From Spirochaetota bacterium (GTDB lineage Bacteria > Spirochaetota > UBA4802 > JAFGJZ01), in the NCBI GenBank assembly GCA_016934935.1, contig JAFGRW010000064.1:1-64000 (forward strand): DNA of 64,000 bases, read 5' to 3'. The number at the start of each line of letters is the position of its first letter. The stretch's first letter is position 1. The notes under the pieces were generated by a model. That model worked only from the letters and a program-made list of their open reading frames with translations. It was not told the DNA's origin and ran no database searches. Made by a program: the position numbers and the translations under genes. Below are positions 53,185-61,320 of this stretch, piece after piece.

Positions 53185-54398
53185 ATTATACTGGAAAATT
53201 TTTTCTTAATGATTATATCAAGCAGCATAGATGCATCTTTCACAAATAATCCGGTGTTTTTAGCTTCCTTTTCAGAATAACCGGAAGCTGAAAACTTTCT
53301 ATGGATATCCTCAAACTGTGGTTCGGTACTGATAAACGCGAATGGAACAGGATCTGAAGTATGAGTTCTTACAGATACTGGAGTGGGATGATCTGGCATT
53401 AGAAGAATTGTATAATCATTAAATTTTTTCATTCCTTCAAGCATTGGTCCGACTACCTTCAAATCGAAGTCTTCTACAGCCTGTCTTTTTTTTTCAAGAC
53501 TCCCTTCATGACCCGTCTCATCAGGAGCTTCGATATGCAGATATACAAAATCATGTGTTTCAAACGCATTAAGCGCTGCATCAACTTTGCCTTTGTAGTT
53601 TGTATCAAGATAACCTGTTGCACCATCAACAGCTACCGGATTCAAACCTGCAGCACGCCCTATTCCATGTATCAGATCAACTGCGGAAACGGTAACTCCA
53701 CTTATGGAATATTTTTCTGAAAATCTTTTTAATGCTGGTTTCTTACCAGCCCCCCAGAGCCATATATCCGTAGGATTACCACCAAGCCCGTGATCCTCCG
53801 ATGCAACATCAGCTATAACCAGACGAGCCTCACACGCTATTTCGCTTAATAGATCGGCCCCTGAACCACTTGCAAGATAAGATGAAACATCCATAGTCTG
53901 AATATCATGAGGCGGCACAGTAAGAGGTATTTCATCATGAGGATAATTTCGCCAAACCATGATATTACGATAAGAAACGCCTGCATAAAATTCAATATCT
54001 GGATAATTTAACTTTTTTAGTCGATCAACTATCAATTTACCATATTTGGAATCGATATGATCAGCAGTAAAATCATCCATACGATTCTGAACAATAGAGA
54101 CAAAATTCATACGGAAAGCCATGTCGTTCGGCCCAAGATCAATTCCAAGATTTAAGGCCTCAAGAGGGGCTCGTCCTGTATAGTATTGAGCAGGATTATA
54201 ACTGAAAATGGAAAGATTAGCAGTATCACTTCCGGGATTCATACCGTCAGGTACAGTTGAAGTCAGACCGCAGACAAAGGAAGCAATTTTATCAGAATTA
54301 GGCATAAAAGATGCTTCTATAACGGTTTGACCGTTTAGTTGCTCATGCGGAAGATCCGCCATGCCGTCACCGACTATTACAAGATATTTTGAGCTCAT
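53181..54398 (-). CDS. apgM: Cofactor-independent phosphoglycerate mutase, archaeal ApgM type
   Basis: The protein has 405 residues of the alkaline-phosphatase superfamily. The metal-binding segments are VIVGDGMADLP, PDGMNPGSDTANLSIFSYNP (with the catalytic Ser), HIEAPDETGHEGSLEKK and LLMPDHPTPVSVRTHTSDPVPF. The enzyme interconverts 3- and 2-phosphoglycerate. Some relatives annotated as 'homoserine kinase' share these motifs, but the overall pattern is ApgM. It lies 8 bp after the 54407-54697 gene on the same strand and is coupled to the downstream lipoprotein gene. Confidence 0.9.
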   Translation of the reverse strand: MSSKYLVIVGDGMADLPHEQLNGQTVIEASFMPNSDKIASFVCGLTSTVPDGMNPGSDTANLSIFSYNPAQYYTGRAPLEALNLGIDLGPNDMAFRMNFVSIVQNRMDDFTADHIDSKYGKLIVDRLKKLNYPDIEFYAGVSYRNIMVWRNYPHDEIPLTVPPHDIQTMDVSSYLASGSGADLLSEIACEARLVIADVASEDHGLGGNPTDIWLWGAGKKPALKRFSEKYSISGVTVSAVDLIHGIGRAAGLNPVAVDGATGYLDTNYKGKVDAALNAFETHDFVYLHIEAPDETGHEGSLEKKRQAVEDFDLKVVGPMLEGMKKFNDYTILLMPDHPTPVSVRTHTSDPVPFAFISTEPQFEDIHRKFSASGYSEKEAKNTGLFVKDASMLLDIIIKKKFSSIM

Positions 54399-54406
54399 TT
54401 GAATCC

Positions 54407-54697
54407 TTATTTGCTGTTTTTCTTGGCTAGAAACAGAAAATGCTTCACATACGGCTGCAGACTTTCATGAAAAGAGTTTATTTCAACTTTTTGCGGTGTT
54501 TTTAGAATTTCATCCACCCTAGCCTTGCTAAGATCCTCATCAGAGGTATCTATAAGTATTTTAAATCTTTTGACAATCTCTTTGTCATTTGCGTCGGACG
54601 CAAGTTTATTCATCGCAGTGTGAAGCCTTATAAGATTAACTTTACGCTTTGCTCGGCCTTTACGGTTTGATTTTGTAACAACAGCTTTAGATGACAT
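54407..54697 (-). CDS. Small basic protein, unknown function
   Basis: The protein has 96 residues and starts at ATG 54697, with AGGAG 8 nt upstream. The N-terminal third is strongly basic (MSSKAVVTKSNRKGRAKRKVN) and could bind nucleic acid. The rest is helical (DANDKEIVKRFKILIDTSDE). It superficially resembles ribosomal protein S20 in size and charge but lacks its sequence pattern. It is the first gene of a likely operon with apgM. Confidence 0.5.
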   Translation of the reverse strand: MSSKAVVTKSNRKGRAKRKVNLIRLHTAMNKLASDANDKEIVKRFKILIDTSDEDLSKARVDEILKTPQKVEINSFHESLQPYVKHFLFLAKKNSK

Positions 54698-54703
54698 TAG
54701 CAC

Positions 54704-55038
54704 TACTCCTGAAAACTATTAGTAACCGATACTAAAAAAAGACTCCCTATTGTAAACTACATTTTTTTTATTCGCATCGTTAAAGCGACCGAAATATAAA
54801 TATACAACAAAATATAATAGAGACAGATAAAATCAAAAAATCAGCAAATTATCAACAATTATCCATTATAATTGCCCAATTATAAATATGACTATAATAC
54901 ATACAAAATGTTCATTTTCAAGTTTATTACTGGTTAAGCTCTCTCTAAATACCCTAAAAAATTACCGTTAAGATTACACACTTTATAATAATGAATTATC
55001 ATCCGACAATAATATTAGATCAGAAAATGGAGGAGACC
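54704..55038. other. Intergenic region before the zinc-ribbon gene
   Basis: About 335 AT-rich bases. The only signals I see are a TATAAT at 54893-54898 with TTGCCC 15 bp upstream (listed separately) and the ribosome-binding site of the small zinc-ribbon gene. Confidence 0.45.
54872..54898 (+). promoter_or_regulatory. Possible promoter for the small zinc-ribbon gene
   Basis: TTGCCC (54872-54877) and TATAAT (54893-54898) are separated by 15 bp, a little short. The -10 is perfect. The ATG is about 140 nt downstream. Confidence 0.35.
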
Positions 55039-55167
55039 ATGAAATGTAGCAGATGTGGGGTCGAAATAAACCGGCTGAATCACTATTATATACCGCAACG
55101 TTCAAAAAAAGGGTACAGACTATGTATACAATGCGCTAAAAAAGAAAAAATCATAACTTTGGTGTAG
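55039..55167 (+). CDS. 42-residue zinc-ribbon-like small protein
   Basis: This short gene is easily missed. It starts at ATG 55039 behind a strong GGAGGAG site (3-5 nt spacing) and ends at TAG 55165-55167. The protein is MKCSRCGVEINRLNHYYIPQ..., continuing with KKGYRLCIQCAKKEK. It has two CxxC pairs 24 residues apart, as in minimal zinc ribbons, plus many Lys/Arg residues. A nucleic-acid or protein-binding role is plausible, but no family is recognised. The STAS gene follows about 110 bp downstream in the same direction. Confidence 0.7.
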   Translation: MKCSRCGVEINRLNHYYIPQRSKKGYRLCIQCAKKEKIITLV

Positions 55168-55280
55168 ATTTTTATCATTTTTTTTGATTAATTTTTTTTT
55201 TTTGTTACTTTGATACGGAAGCCTGTCCTTATTAACCGTACTTGAATTTTATTATACTATCTAACTGTAACAGGGTGGCC

Positions 55281-55601
55281 ATGGAAATTTCTAACAGAAC
55301 AAATAACCAGTATCAGATATTTGACATCAAGGGCAATATAGCCTTTGAAGAAACTCAAGAGATGGAAGATTATATATACACAAATATATCGATTGATAAA
55401 AATAAAACTATTATAAATCTTAAAGAGGTTCCCTATCTAAACAGTTCCGCTCTTGGGGCATTTGTAAGAATACTGCAAACGCTAAAAAACAGGAAAATGG
55501 ATCTATTTATAATGAACATAAACTCAGATATAGATAACCTCTTTAAAATAACTGGTGTAAACAAGTATTTTAACTTTATAAAAGAGTCTGATATAAACTG
55601 A
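55281..55601 (+). CDS. STAS-domain anti-sigma factor antagonist-like protein
   Basis: The protein has 106 residues from ATG 55281 (an open TTG extension to 55242 overlaps a likely -10, TATACT at 55253). It shows the SpoIIAA/RsbV fold pattern: NQYQIFDIKGNIAFEETQEM, then KTIINLKEVPYLNSSALGAFVRIL with the phospho-acceptor Ser in LNSSALG, and FKITGVNKYFNF. Such proteins switch anti-sigma or other partners when dephosphorylated by PP2C enzymes such as the hybrid kinase at 19962-23201. No RsbW-type kinase lies next to it. Confidence 0.82.
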   Translation: MEISNRTNNQYQIFDIKGNIAFEETQEMEDYIYTNISIDKNKTIINLKEVPYLNSSALGAFVRILQTLKNRKMDLFIMNINSDIDNLFKITGVNKYFNFIKESDIN

Positions 55602-55615
55602 TAATCATCTAAAAA

Positions 55616-56878
55616 CTATCTTTCCAGATATTTCTTCAAAGCTTCAGGCACGCCTATTGAACCATCCTCGTGTTGATAATTTTCCATTACTGCGGCTAGC
55701 GCTCTTCCTGCCGCTACTCCTGATCCATTTAAAGTATGAAGATATTCCGGCTTACCGCCATCCTTACTTTTGCAACGGATCATGGCTCTTCTTGCCTGAT
55801 AATCAAGAAAATTTGAACATGAAGAAATCTCTACGTAACGGTTCAATCCCGGCATCCAGACTTCCAGGTCATAAGTTTTACATGACGAAGCACTTGTATC
55901 TCCTGAACATAGAAGCAACACCCGGTAATGCAAACCCAGTTTTTGTAAAATTGCTTCCGCATTAGCTACCAGTTTTTCAAGCTCATCAAATGAGCTTTCC
56001 GGATCAACAAACTTTACCATCTCAACTTTCTGAAACTGATGCACCCGTATAAGACCACGTGTGTCTCGCCCAGCCGATCCGGCCTCACGCCTGAAGCAGG
56101 AAGATTGACCGGCAACATACAAAGGCAGATCCTCTTTAGTTAATATTTCATCCCGGTAAAGATTTGTCAGTGTTACTTCAGCCGTAGGGATTAGCGACAG
56201 ATTATCTCGATCAAGCCTGTAATATTCATCCTTGAATTTTGGATATTGACCTGTACCGATCATGGACTCATCGTTTACAAGAAATGGGGCAAAGACTTCT
56301 GTATATCCATGTTCGTTTGTATGAGTATCAAGCATTAGTGATATAAGTGCACGCTCAAGCCGCGCGGCTAATCCCCTGTAAACATAGAAACGTGCACCAG
56401 CAAGTTTTACGCCACGTTCAAAATCCAGTATTTTCAAATCGGTTCCAAGATCGTAATGCGGCTTGGGTTCAAAATCAAAAGTCGGCTTTTCTCCCCATTC
56501 CCGAACTACCTTATTAAAACTTTCATCTGTACCCTCTGGGACACTCTCATGTAAACGGTTAGGTATTGAGAGCATTATATCGTTATAAGCAGTATCATAT
56601 TTATTCAGCGAATCCGTTATTGCTTCAATTTTATCATTAATGGTCTGTACATGCTCCATTAGATCATCACAGGCTTCACCTTTCTGTTTTCGTATACCAA
56701 TAGACTTGGATACACTATTCCTCTCTTCGCGAAGAGAATTCATCTCAGAAGAGAGATCCCTTCTTTTGTCATCCAATGTTTTAAGTTCATTAATATCACA
56801 AGCGCCTTCCATTTTACGCAACTTAAGCATTTTTTCGATGTAATCATAGTTTTCTCTTACAAATTTAGGATCAAGCAT
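55616..56878 (-). CDS. serS: Seryl-tRNA synthetase
   Basis: This 420-residue class II synthetase charges tRNA-Ser. An N-terminal coiled-coil arm (about 25-100: [20 protein letters not shown]) is followed by the catalytic core. Motif 2 reads [30 protein letters not shown] and motif 3 includes [29 protein letters not shown] and PTAEV elements are present. Length and order are normal. It is convergent with the STAS gene. Confidence 0.96.
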   Translation of the reverse strand: MLDPKFVRENYDYIEKMLKLRKMEGACDINELKTLDDKRRDLSSEMNSLREERNSVSKSIGIRKQKGEACDDLMEHVQTINDKIEAITDSLNKYDTAYNDIMLSIPNRLHESVPEGTDESFNKVVREWGEKPTFDFEPKPHYDLGTDLKILDFERGVKLAGARFYVYRGLAARLERALISLMLDTHTNEHGYTEVFAPFLVNDESMIGTGQYPKFKDEYYRLDRDNLSLIPTAEVTLTNLYRDEILTKEDLPLYVAGQSSCFRREAGSAGRDTRGLIRVHQFQKVEMVKFVDPESSFDELEKLVANAEAILQKLGLHYRVLLLCSGDTSASSCKTYDLEVWMPGLNRYVEISSCSNFLDYQARRAMIRCKSKDGGKPEYLHTLNGSGVAAGRALAAVMENYQHEDGSIGVPEALKKYLER

Positions 56879-57118
56879 CGCCTTCCCCCCCTATAAACAG
56901 ATATTTTGCAATAAACAAATCCAAACGGAAATAGTGTTTTCGAAGTTCATTTCTGTAATACAAAACAGATCAATTGTTGCCGATACTGTAAGAAAGAGTA
57001 CATACCGGTAAACCATAAATGTTTTAGTTCTATTTTATCCGGACGAACCGCCAAATAAAAAAAACAGACAAAGCGGGTATTTATGAGCAGTTCAATAAAG
57101 AAGATAAAATTTCACAAT

Positions 57119-57146
57119 AAAAAAAGCCGGATAAAATCCGGCTTTT
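57119..57146 (-). terminator. Terminator of tRNA-Phe
   Basis: AAAAGCCGGAT and ATCCGGCTTTT form an 11-bp stem with a 3-nt loop immediately after the tRNA 3' end. On the minus strand the 3' arm runs into seven T residues. Confidence 0.9.
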
Positions 57147-57218
57147 GGTCAGGGACGGAATCGAACCGCCGACACGGGGATTTTCAGTCCCCTGCTCTAC
57201 CGACTGAGCTACCTGACC
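57146..57218 (-). tRNA. tRNA-Phe (anticodon GAA)
   Basis: A 73-nt cloverleaf on the minus strand. The acceptor is GGTCAGG/CCTGACC, the D arm GCTC/GAGC, the anticodon loop CTGAAAA on a GGGGA/TCCCC stem, and the T loop TTCGATT. The discriminator is A and CCA is not encoded. It has its own promoter and terminator. Confidence 0.95.
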
Positions 57219-57236
57219 TCGTTCGAAACTGTGACA

Positions 57237-57264
57237 TTTATATTTTATCAATAGTTTATGTCAA
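57237..57264 (-). promoter_or_regulatory. Promoter of tRNA-Phe
   Basis: On the minus strand TTGACA (57264-57259) and TATAAA (57242-57237) are spaced 16 bp. Transcription would start near 57230, about 12 nt before the tRNA. The -35 overlaps the first codons of the divergent TPR gene. Confidence 0.75.
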
Positions 57265-58189
57265 GAATATTGCCTTTTTTTCGTTAATATTATTTATTTT
57301 CTCATCACAGATTTTTGCTCAAAAATTTGAAAAATGGGAAATATTTGAAAAAAAGGGAATAATTCAATATGAAGAACAGATGTACGATTTCGCTGACGAA
57401 CATTTAAACCGGGCCCTGGAGATGAATCCTAAAGCCTACCGCAGTGCCAAGTATCTGGGTTATCTTTATCATCATAAGGAGGATTACAACCGGGCGCTAA
57501 ACTTTTTTCTGCTATCTTTGGATACCAACCCAAATCAGGATGATGCCCACTATATGGTTGGGGAAATATACGACCGCAAAATGAAAACAGCAGAGGCACT
57601 GAACCATTTTAAAAAATCCATAGATATTAATGATAACTATTATAAATCTCATTTAGGTTGTGCCCGGGCCGAAAGCATTCTTGGGAACGCAAAACAATCT
57701 GTTTATCACTTTAACAGAGCATTCGAAGTTAACCGCGAAAAAAGCATGAATCTTTTCAGTCAGGCTAGAGACAAAAGAACCGAAAAAGCTAATAAGTCAT
57801 CCCTTGCACTGCTTGAAAAAGCTCTGACAGTTAATCCTGCACACAAAGAAATATATTTTGAGCTTTCAAGCGTTTATCGGGCGGAAAAAGAGTTTGAAAA
57901 CGCGATAAGAACCCTCGAAAGACTTAAATACTATTTACCTCATGAAACAAAAATTTATGTAATGATTGCCAATATCTATTATTCTGAGAGAGTAATGCAC
58001 AGAAGGAACAATGATTACCAGGCAGCCCTTTTTAACATAGAGAGAGCTCTTGAATTTGACCCTGACAATCTTCAATATCTTGAATTGGCTCAAGAGCTGT
58101 ACAAACTTAACGGCATGGACAAAGAGCATGAAGAAACTTCAAAAAAAGTATTAAGGCTGACTCTGGAGCAGTTTGAAGACACAGAATAA
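57251..58189 (+). CDS. Secreted TPR protein without a canonical start codon
   Basis: The mature protein is a tetratricopeptide array: YDFADEHLNRALEMNPKAYR, YNRALNFFLLSLDTNPNQDD, AEALNHFKKSIDINDNYYKS and AALFNIERALEFDPDNL. It is preceded by a clear signal peptide, VKNIAFFSLILFIFSSQIFAQ. No ATG, GTG or TTG lies in frame near that peptide. The frame does extend to an ATG at 57083, but that would translate across the antisense tRNA-Phe. I mark the start tentatively at the ATA at 57251, the nearest start-like codon; a start at 57260 (GTC) or a frameshift are alternatives. A minus-strand tRNA promoter overlaps this start. Confidence 0.65.
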   Translation: MVYVKNIAFFSLILFIFSSQIFAQKFEKWEIFEKKGIIQYEEQMYDFADEHLNRALEMNPKAYRSAKYLGYLYHHKEDYNRALNFFLLSLDTNPNQDDAHYMVGEIYDRKMKTAEALNHFKKSIDINDNYYKSHLGCARAESILGNAKQSVYHFNRAFEVNREKSMNLFSQARDKRTEKANKSSLALLEKALTVNPAHKEIYFELSSVYRAEKEFENAIRTLERLKYYLPHETKIYVMIANIYYSERVMHRRNNDYQAALFNIERALEFDPDNLQYLELAQELYKLNGMDKEHEETSKKVLRLTLEQFEDTE

Positions 58190-58324
58190 TTAATTTCTAT
58201 TTATACAATATTTACTATATTTAACTGCACAAAAATCAAACCTGAACACTATACATAAAAATAAATCTCAATATAAAAAAAACGACGGGTTGTATACGAA
58301 GAACGCGAAGGATTAGCAACTGAT

Positions 58325-60259
58325 CTATTTAATAAGCCTTGCGCGTCTTATTTTAAGTTCATAAACATCCATACCTGTAACAAGCATATCAGCCTCACTG
58401 CTCTTCGAAACGGCAGCCGTGGACAAAAAGGTATCGGTTTCCCTGACTTTCAGCATGATGCGCCTTCCCTTTGCTGTGTTTCCGGAAGAGCTGTACACAA
58501 AAAGATTAGCCCCTTTTTCAATTCCATCGTAAAGCCCCAGGTTGATCAATGGTTCACCGTTTTGAACTTTTAATATTTTTCCGCGTAACGGAACTGCATC
58601 GGCAATATCGCGTGCAGCACGAAAATTTATCCTGTTTAAAGCCGATTCACCGGATTCATGAAGCTCAAAAGTTTTATGAACAGCACCGGTTTGATTACTG
58701 ACAATATTATACTCGGAATCTATATATGTCTTCCCGGCATTAAAAGAACCGTGAACAATATAATCTATATCTTCGTCTGAAATTTTTGCAAGTGCTTCTG
58801 AAATATTATCAGAATTATTCATCTTCTGAATAATTATTTTTCGCTCGGCCGCGTCTATAACCTGAATTCGCCCAAATTGAGATAGAGCAAAAACAAGATT
58901 ATCCGAAAACACATCACCTTTATCAAACATGCTGAAATTACCTGAACTGTCATAAAACGGTAAAACCAGAACCTTAACGACATTACGTGGAGGCATGTCG
59001 AGTGTGTACCCTGACCTGTTATAGAGTCTGTCTCTTCGACGTATAACAGCAAGGTTAAGAGCCTCCCTGTTACTGTTATCAGGGTGAAGACGTTGAATAA
59101 CCTTTAACTCATTGATATAAAGCCTGTTAAAACCCGCGATATTATAAAATGCAGCCAACTCTTTACGAGCATCCTGATCCATTGGGTTTAAAACAACACA
59201 ATAGCGTAAATGCATTAGCGCATAATCAGACATATTTCGCGATCTGTTTTTTTTATATTCACTGTAATTCAACCGGGCGTATTGAACCCTCTGAGGATTA
59301 CCAAATGCAAAATTATTTTCAATCAAGAATGTTTGCATCTTGCTGTTCATAAATACATCATCTGGCGCAAGATTTGTTGCTCGTTGATAAAAGTCAGCAG
59401 CCTTATCACTATTTGCTAAAAGTTCATAACTGTATCCTAAATTATACAGAGTTGCGAAATCATTGCCATTTATATCAAGAGCCTTGCTGAAGTAATCGCG
59501 TGCCGAAGAGGCATCATCATTAATAAGATCGATTATTCCTGCCATTCTAATTGACTCTGGATCGAAGGGGTTTATAGAAATTGCACGGTTAAACTCCTCA
59601 CGCGAGTCTGACAGAAATGCAGGATTTGACTCTTTCTTATATCGATTTAAAAGTAATTTTCCATATTGCACATAAGCATCAGGGAACTCCTGCCTGACAT
59701 TAATAGCTTTTTGAATTATACTTTCGGCCTGATCAAGACGCTGCTCATCAAGATGTATTCTCGCATCAAGTATTAATGTATCATAATGATAAGGATTAAC
59801 TCGAAGTGATTCATCAATGGTTCTCTTTGCCTGAACATTTTTACCCATTCTATAGTATATTAAGGCAGTTCCGTAAAGAGCTTCGCTGTTCTCGCCCCTG
59901 ATTTCAGTTACCCGCTCATAATCATTTAAGGCCTCTTCATAACGTCCCATCTCTCCTAACGAAGCTGCTCGTCCAAGAAGAATCTTCTCGTCCTCCGGAT
60001 ATTTTTTTGACAAATGATTGAATATTTCAAAAGCATCATCAGCAGCACCACGCATCAGGTAAGAAAATCCGAGCCCTGCCAAAGCCTCTTTATAGTCCTT
60101 GTTCTGAGATACAGCACTCTTAAAGCTCGCCATTGCCTTCACAGGGTCCCTTTTCTCAAGATAATTCCACCCTTCCTTATTATAGTATCGGGCATTTTTG
60201 GGCTGAGCGACCAATAAAGTAGCCGATAAAACAACTGCAAATAGCAGAATTTTTTTCAT
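58325..60259 (-). CDS. Secreted TPR protein with CsgG/FlgT-like C-terminal domain
   Basis: The protein has 644 residues with a signal peptide (MKKILLFAVVLSATLLVAQ). Residues 25-330 are TPR repeats (PVKAMASFKSAVSQNKDYKE; YEEALNDYERVTEIRGENSE; ARDYFSKALDINGNDFATLY). The C-terminal third (VVKVLVLPFYDSSGNFSMFD, then IIIQKMNNSD and DYIVHGSFNAG) resembles CsgG-type outer-membrane assembly proteins. GLYDGIEKGANLFVYSS recalls FlgT-like C-terminal domains. GAGG lies 5 nt before the ATG. It lies just beyond the flagellar operon terminator, so a motility link is possible but not shown. Confidence 0.75.
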   Translation of the reverse strand: MKKILLFAVVLSATLLVAQPKNARYYNKEGWNYLEKRDPVKAMASFKSAVSQNKDYKEALAGLGFSYLMRGAADDAFEIFNHLSKKYPEDEKILLGRAASLGEMGRYEEALNDYERVTEIRGENSEALYGTALIYYRMGKNVQAKRTIDESLRVNPYHYDTLILDARIHLDEQRLDQAESIIQKAINVRQEFPDAYVQYGKLLLNRYKKESNPAFLSDSREEFNRAISINPFDPESIRMAGIIDLINDDASSARDYFSKALDINGNDFATLYNLGYSYELLANSDKAADFYQRATNLAPDDVFMNSKMQTFLIENNFAFGNPQRVQYARLNYSEYKKNRSRNMSDYALMHLRYCVVLNPMDQDARKELAAFYNIAGFNRLYINELKVIQRLHPDNSNREALNLAVIRRRDRLYNRSGYTLDMPPRNVVKVLVLPFYDSSGNFSMFDKGDVFSDNLVFALSQFGRIQVIDAAERKIIIQKMNNSDNISEALAKISDEDIDYIVHGSFNAGKTYIDSEYNIVSNQTGAVHKTFELHESGESALNRINFRAARDIADAVPLRGKILKVQNGEPLINLGLYDGIEKGANLFVYSSSGNTAKGRRIMLKVRETDTFLSTAAVSKSSEADMLVTGMDVYELKIRRARLIK

Positions 60260-60358
60260 AATAACCTCATACTACACATATCTTGAACAGCTTTGCTTCA
60301 GCCTTATCAACAAAAAATTTCATAATTATGTCTCATAATAACTGATAGCAATCATATT

Positions 60359-60406
60359 GCAAGTAAAAAAGAAAGCCGCGTATTAGCGGCTTTCTTTTTT
60401 ACTTGC
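60359..60406. terminator. Perfect 21-bp terminator after csrA
   Basis: GCAAGTAAAAAAGAAAGCCGC (60359-60379; mirrored at 60386-60406) forms a perfect 21-bp stem with a 6-nt loop. The A- and T-rich arms make it function in either direction. It ends the flgK-flgL-fliW-csrA operon on the minus strand. Confidence 0.9.
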
Positions 60407-60463
60407 TACATAAATGGCGTAATTTGACATCTTTCTCAGATGACACTTTGTTAGAGCCTGATT

Positions 60464-60700
60464 TTACTTTTTTTTAAAAAAATCTGACAAATCCCGTAGA
60501 GTATCAGGCTTAAACGGCGTAGAAATTGCCGCAATGTTCTCCTGCTTTATCTCATCAAATATCTCTTTTCGGTGTACAGTTACCTTTTTTGGAGCCTTTA
60601 TGCCGAGTTTTACCTGATCTCCCTTTATATCTATTACAACTATTTCGATATCATCGCCAATCATTATACTTTCATTTGTTCTTCGCGCCAGTACAAGCAT
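60464..60700 (-). CDS. csrA: Carbon storage regulator CsrA
   Basis: This 78-residue RNA-binding dimer matches CsrA throughout: [20 protein letters not shown], then [22 protein letters not shown], including the RNA-binding N-terminal strand and Arg44-equivalent region (HRKEI). It represses translation by binding GGA motifs near ribosome-binding sites, in many flagellates on flagellin mRNA. It follows fliW by 3 bp, the conserved regulator-antagonist pair. A C-terminal extension of about 15 residues ([16 protein letters not shown]) is normal for FliW-linked CsrA proteins. Confidence 0.97.
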   Translation of the reverse strand: MLVLARRTNESIMIGDDIEIVVIDIKGDQVKLGIKAPKKVTVHRKEIFDEIKQENIAAISTPFKPDTLRDLSDFFKKK

Positions 60701-60703
60701 ATT

Positions 60704-61150
60704 CTAGGCCCCCGTTTTCGCTTGAAGCTCGTCCAGTACGCGATGCTTCGTTTTATACTTATCACATAAAGATATCACCTGGCGTCCTTTTTTATCTTTC
60801 AGGTTTATTATTACAGGCCCCATCAAATTGGCGGTCATTTCTGAAGGGTTCTCAAGAGGGATAGTCACTATTGCAAAAACATCCAGCTCTGAAGGATCTT
60901 CTGTACCTACCGATTCCAGATCAGACTGCGAAATTGACAAGTCATACTCTTTCATAAAATCGACAACCCGTAAAATAACAAACGCCAAATCACTTTCAGA
61001 ACAGGATTGCAGCCACATCATGGGAGAATCAGGTTCTTCGATTAATGTGAATTTTTTTAATGATTCAAAACCAAAAAGACCATCAGGAAAAGAAATGATT
61101 TCGGATTCGTCAATATCGATGGATCCAAATTGTTTAGTATTAATCGTCAT
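60704..61150 (-). CDS. fliW: Flagellar assembly factor FliW
   Basis: The 148-residue protein binds flagellin and, when free, binds and inhibits CsrA. The N-terminus MTINTKQFGSIDIDESEIIS, the FPDGLFGFESLKKFTLIEE segment and MMWLQSCSESDLAFVI are characteristic. I start at ATG 61150 because the family begins there; GAGG lies about 13 nt upstream, longer than ideal. An in-frame ATG at 61180 is an alternative. The leader contains inverted-repeat element copy B. Confidence 0.93.
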   Translation of the reverse strand: MTINTKQFGSIDIDESEIISFPDGLFGFESLKKFTLIEEPDSPMMWLQSCSESDLAFVILRVVDFMKEYDLSISQSDLESVGTEDPSELDVFAIVTIPLENPSEMTANLMGPVIINLKDKKGRQVISLCDKYKTKHRVLDELQAKTGA

Positions 61151-61219
61151 AGTCAAAGAAGCACCTCGTTTTTCAAGCATCACAGAGCTATTTTAATAAA
61201 CTTAATTATGTCAATCTGC

Positions 61220-61320
61220 ATTAATTAACATTTCAACAAGGAACTTACGAAAAATCCCTTTATTTATAGGCTTTAAACGGCATTTCCGTTCAAAAAAAGG
61301 TAATTTTTCGAAGTTCCCTT
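61220..61320 (-). repeat. Inverted-repeat leader element, copy B (flgL-fliW junction)
   Basis: On the minus strand the arms are AAGGGAACTTCGAAAAATT (61320-61302) and ATTTTTCGTAAGTTCCTT (61255-61238), complementary except for single bulges. An inner hairpin, AACGG-aaatg-CCGTT (61290-61276), lies between them. The 3' edge is AAGTTCCTTGTTGAAATGTTAATTAAT, nearly the same as in copy A. The flgL stop codon lies inside the left arm. Confidence 0.6.

Noticed and set aside
54407-54697. Small basic gene considered as ribosomal protein S20
   Set aside because: Size and charge fit, but the S20 sequence pattern and its Ala/Lys-rich helices are absent.
57083-57218. Apparent N-terminal coding extension of the TPR gene (SGTESNRRHGDFQSP...)
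   Set aside because: It is the translation of the antisense strand of tRNA-Phe, a well-known artefact.
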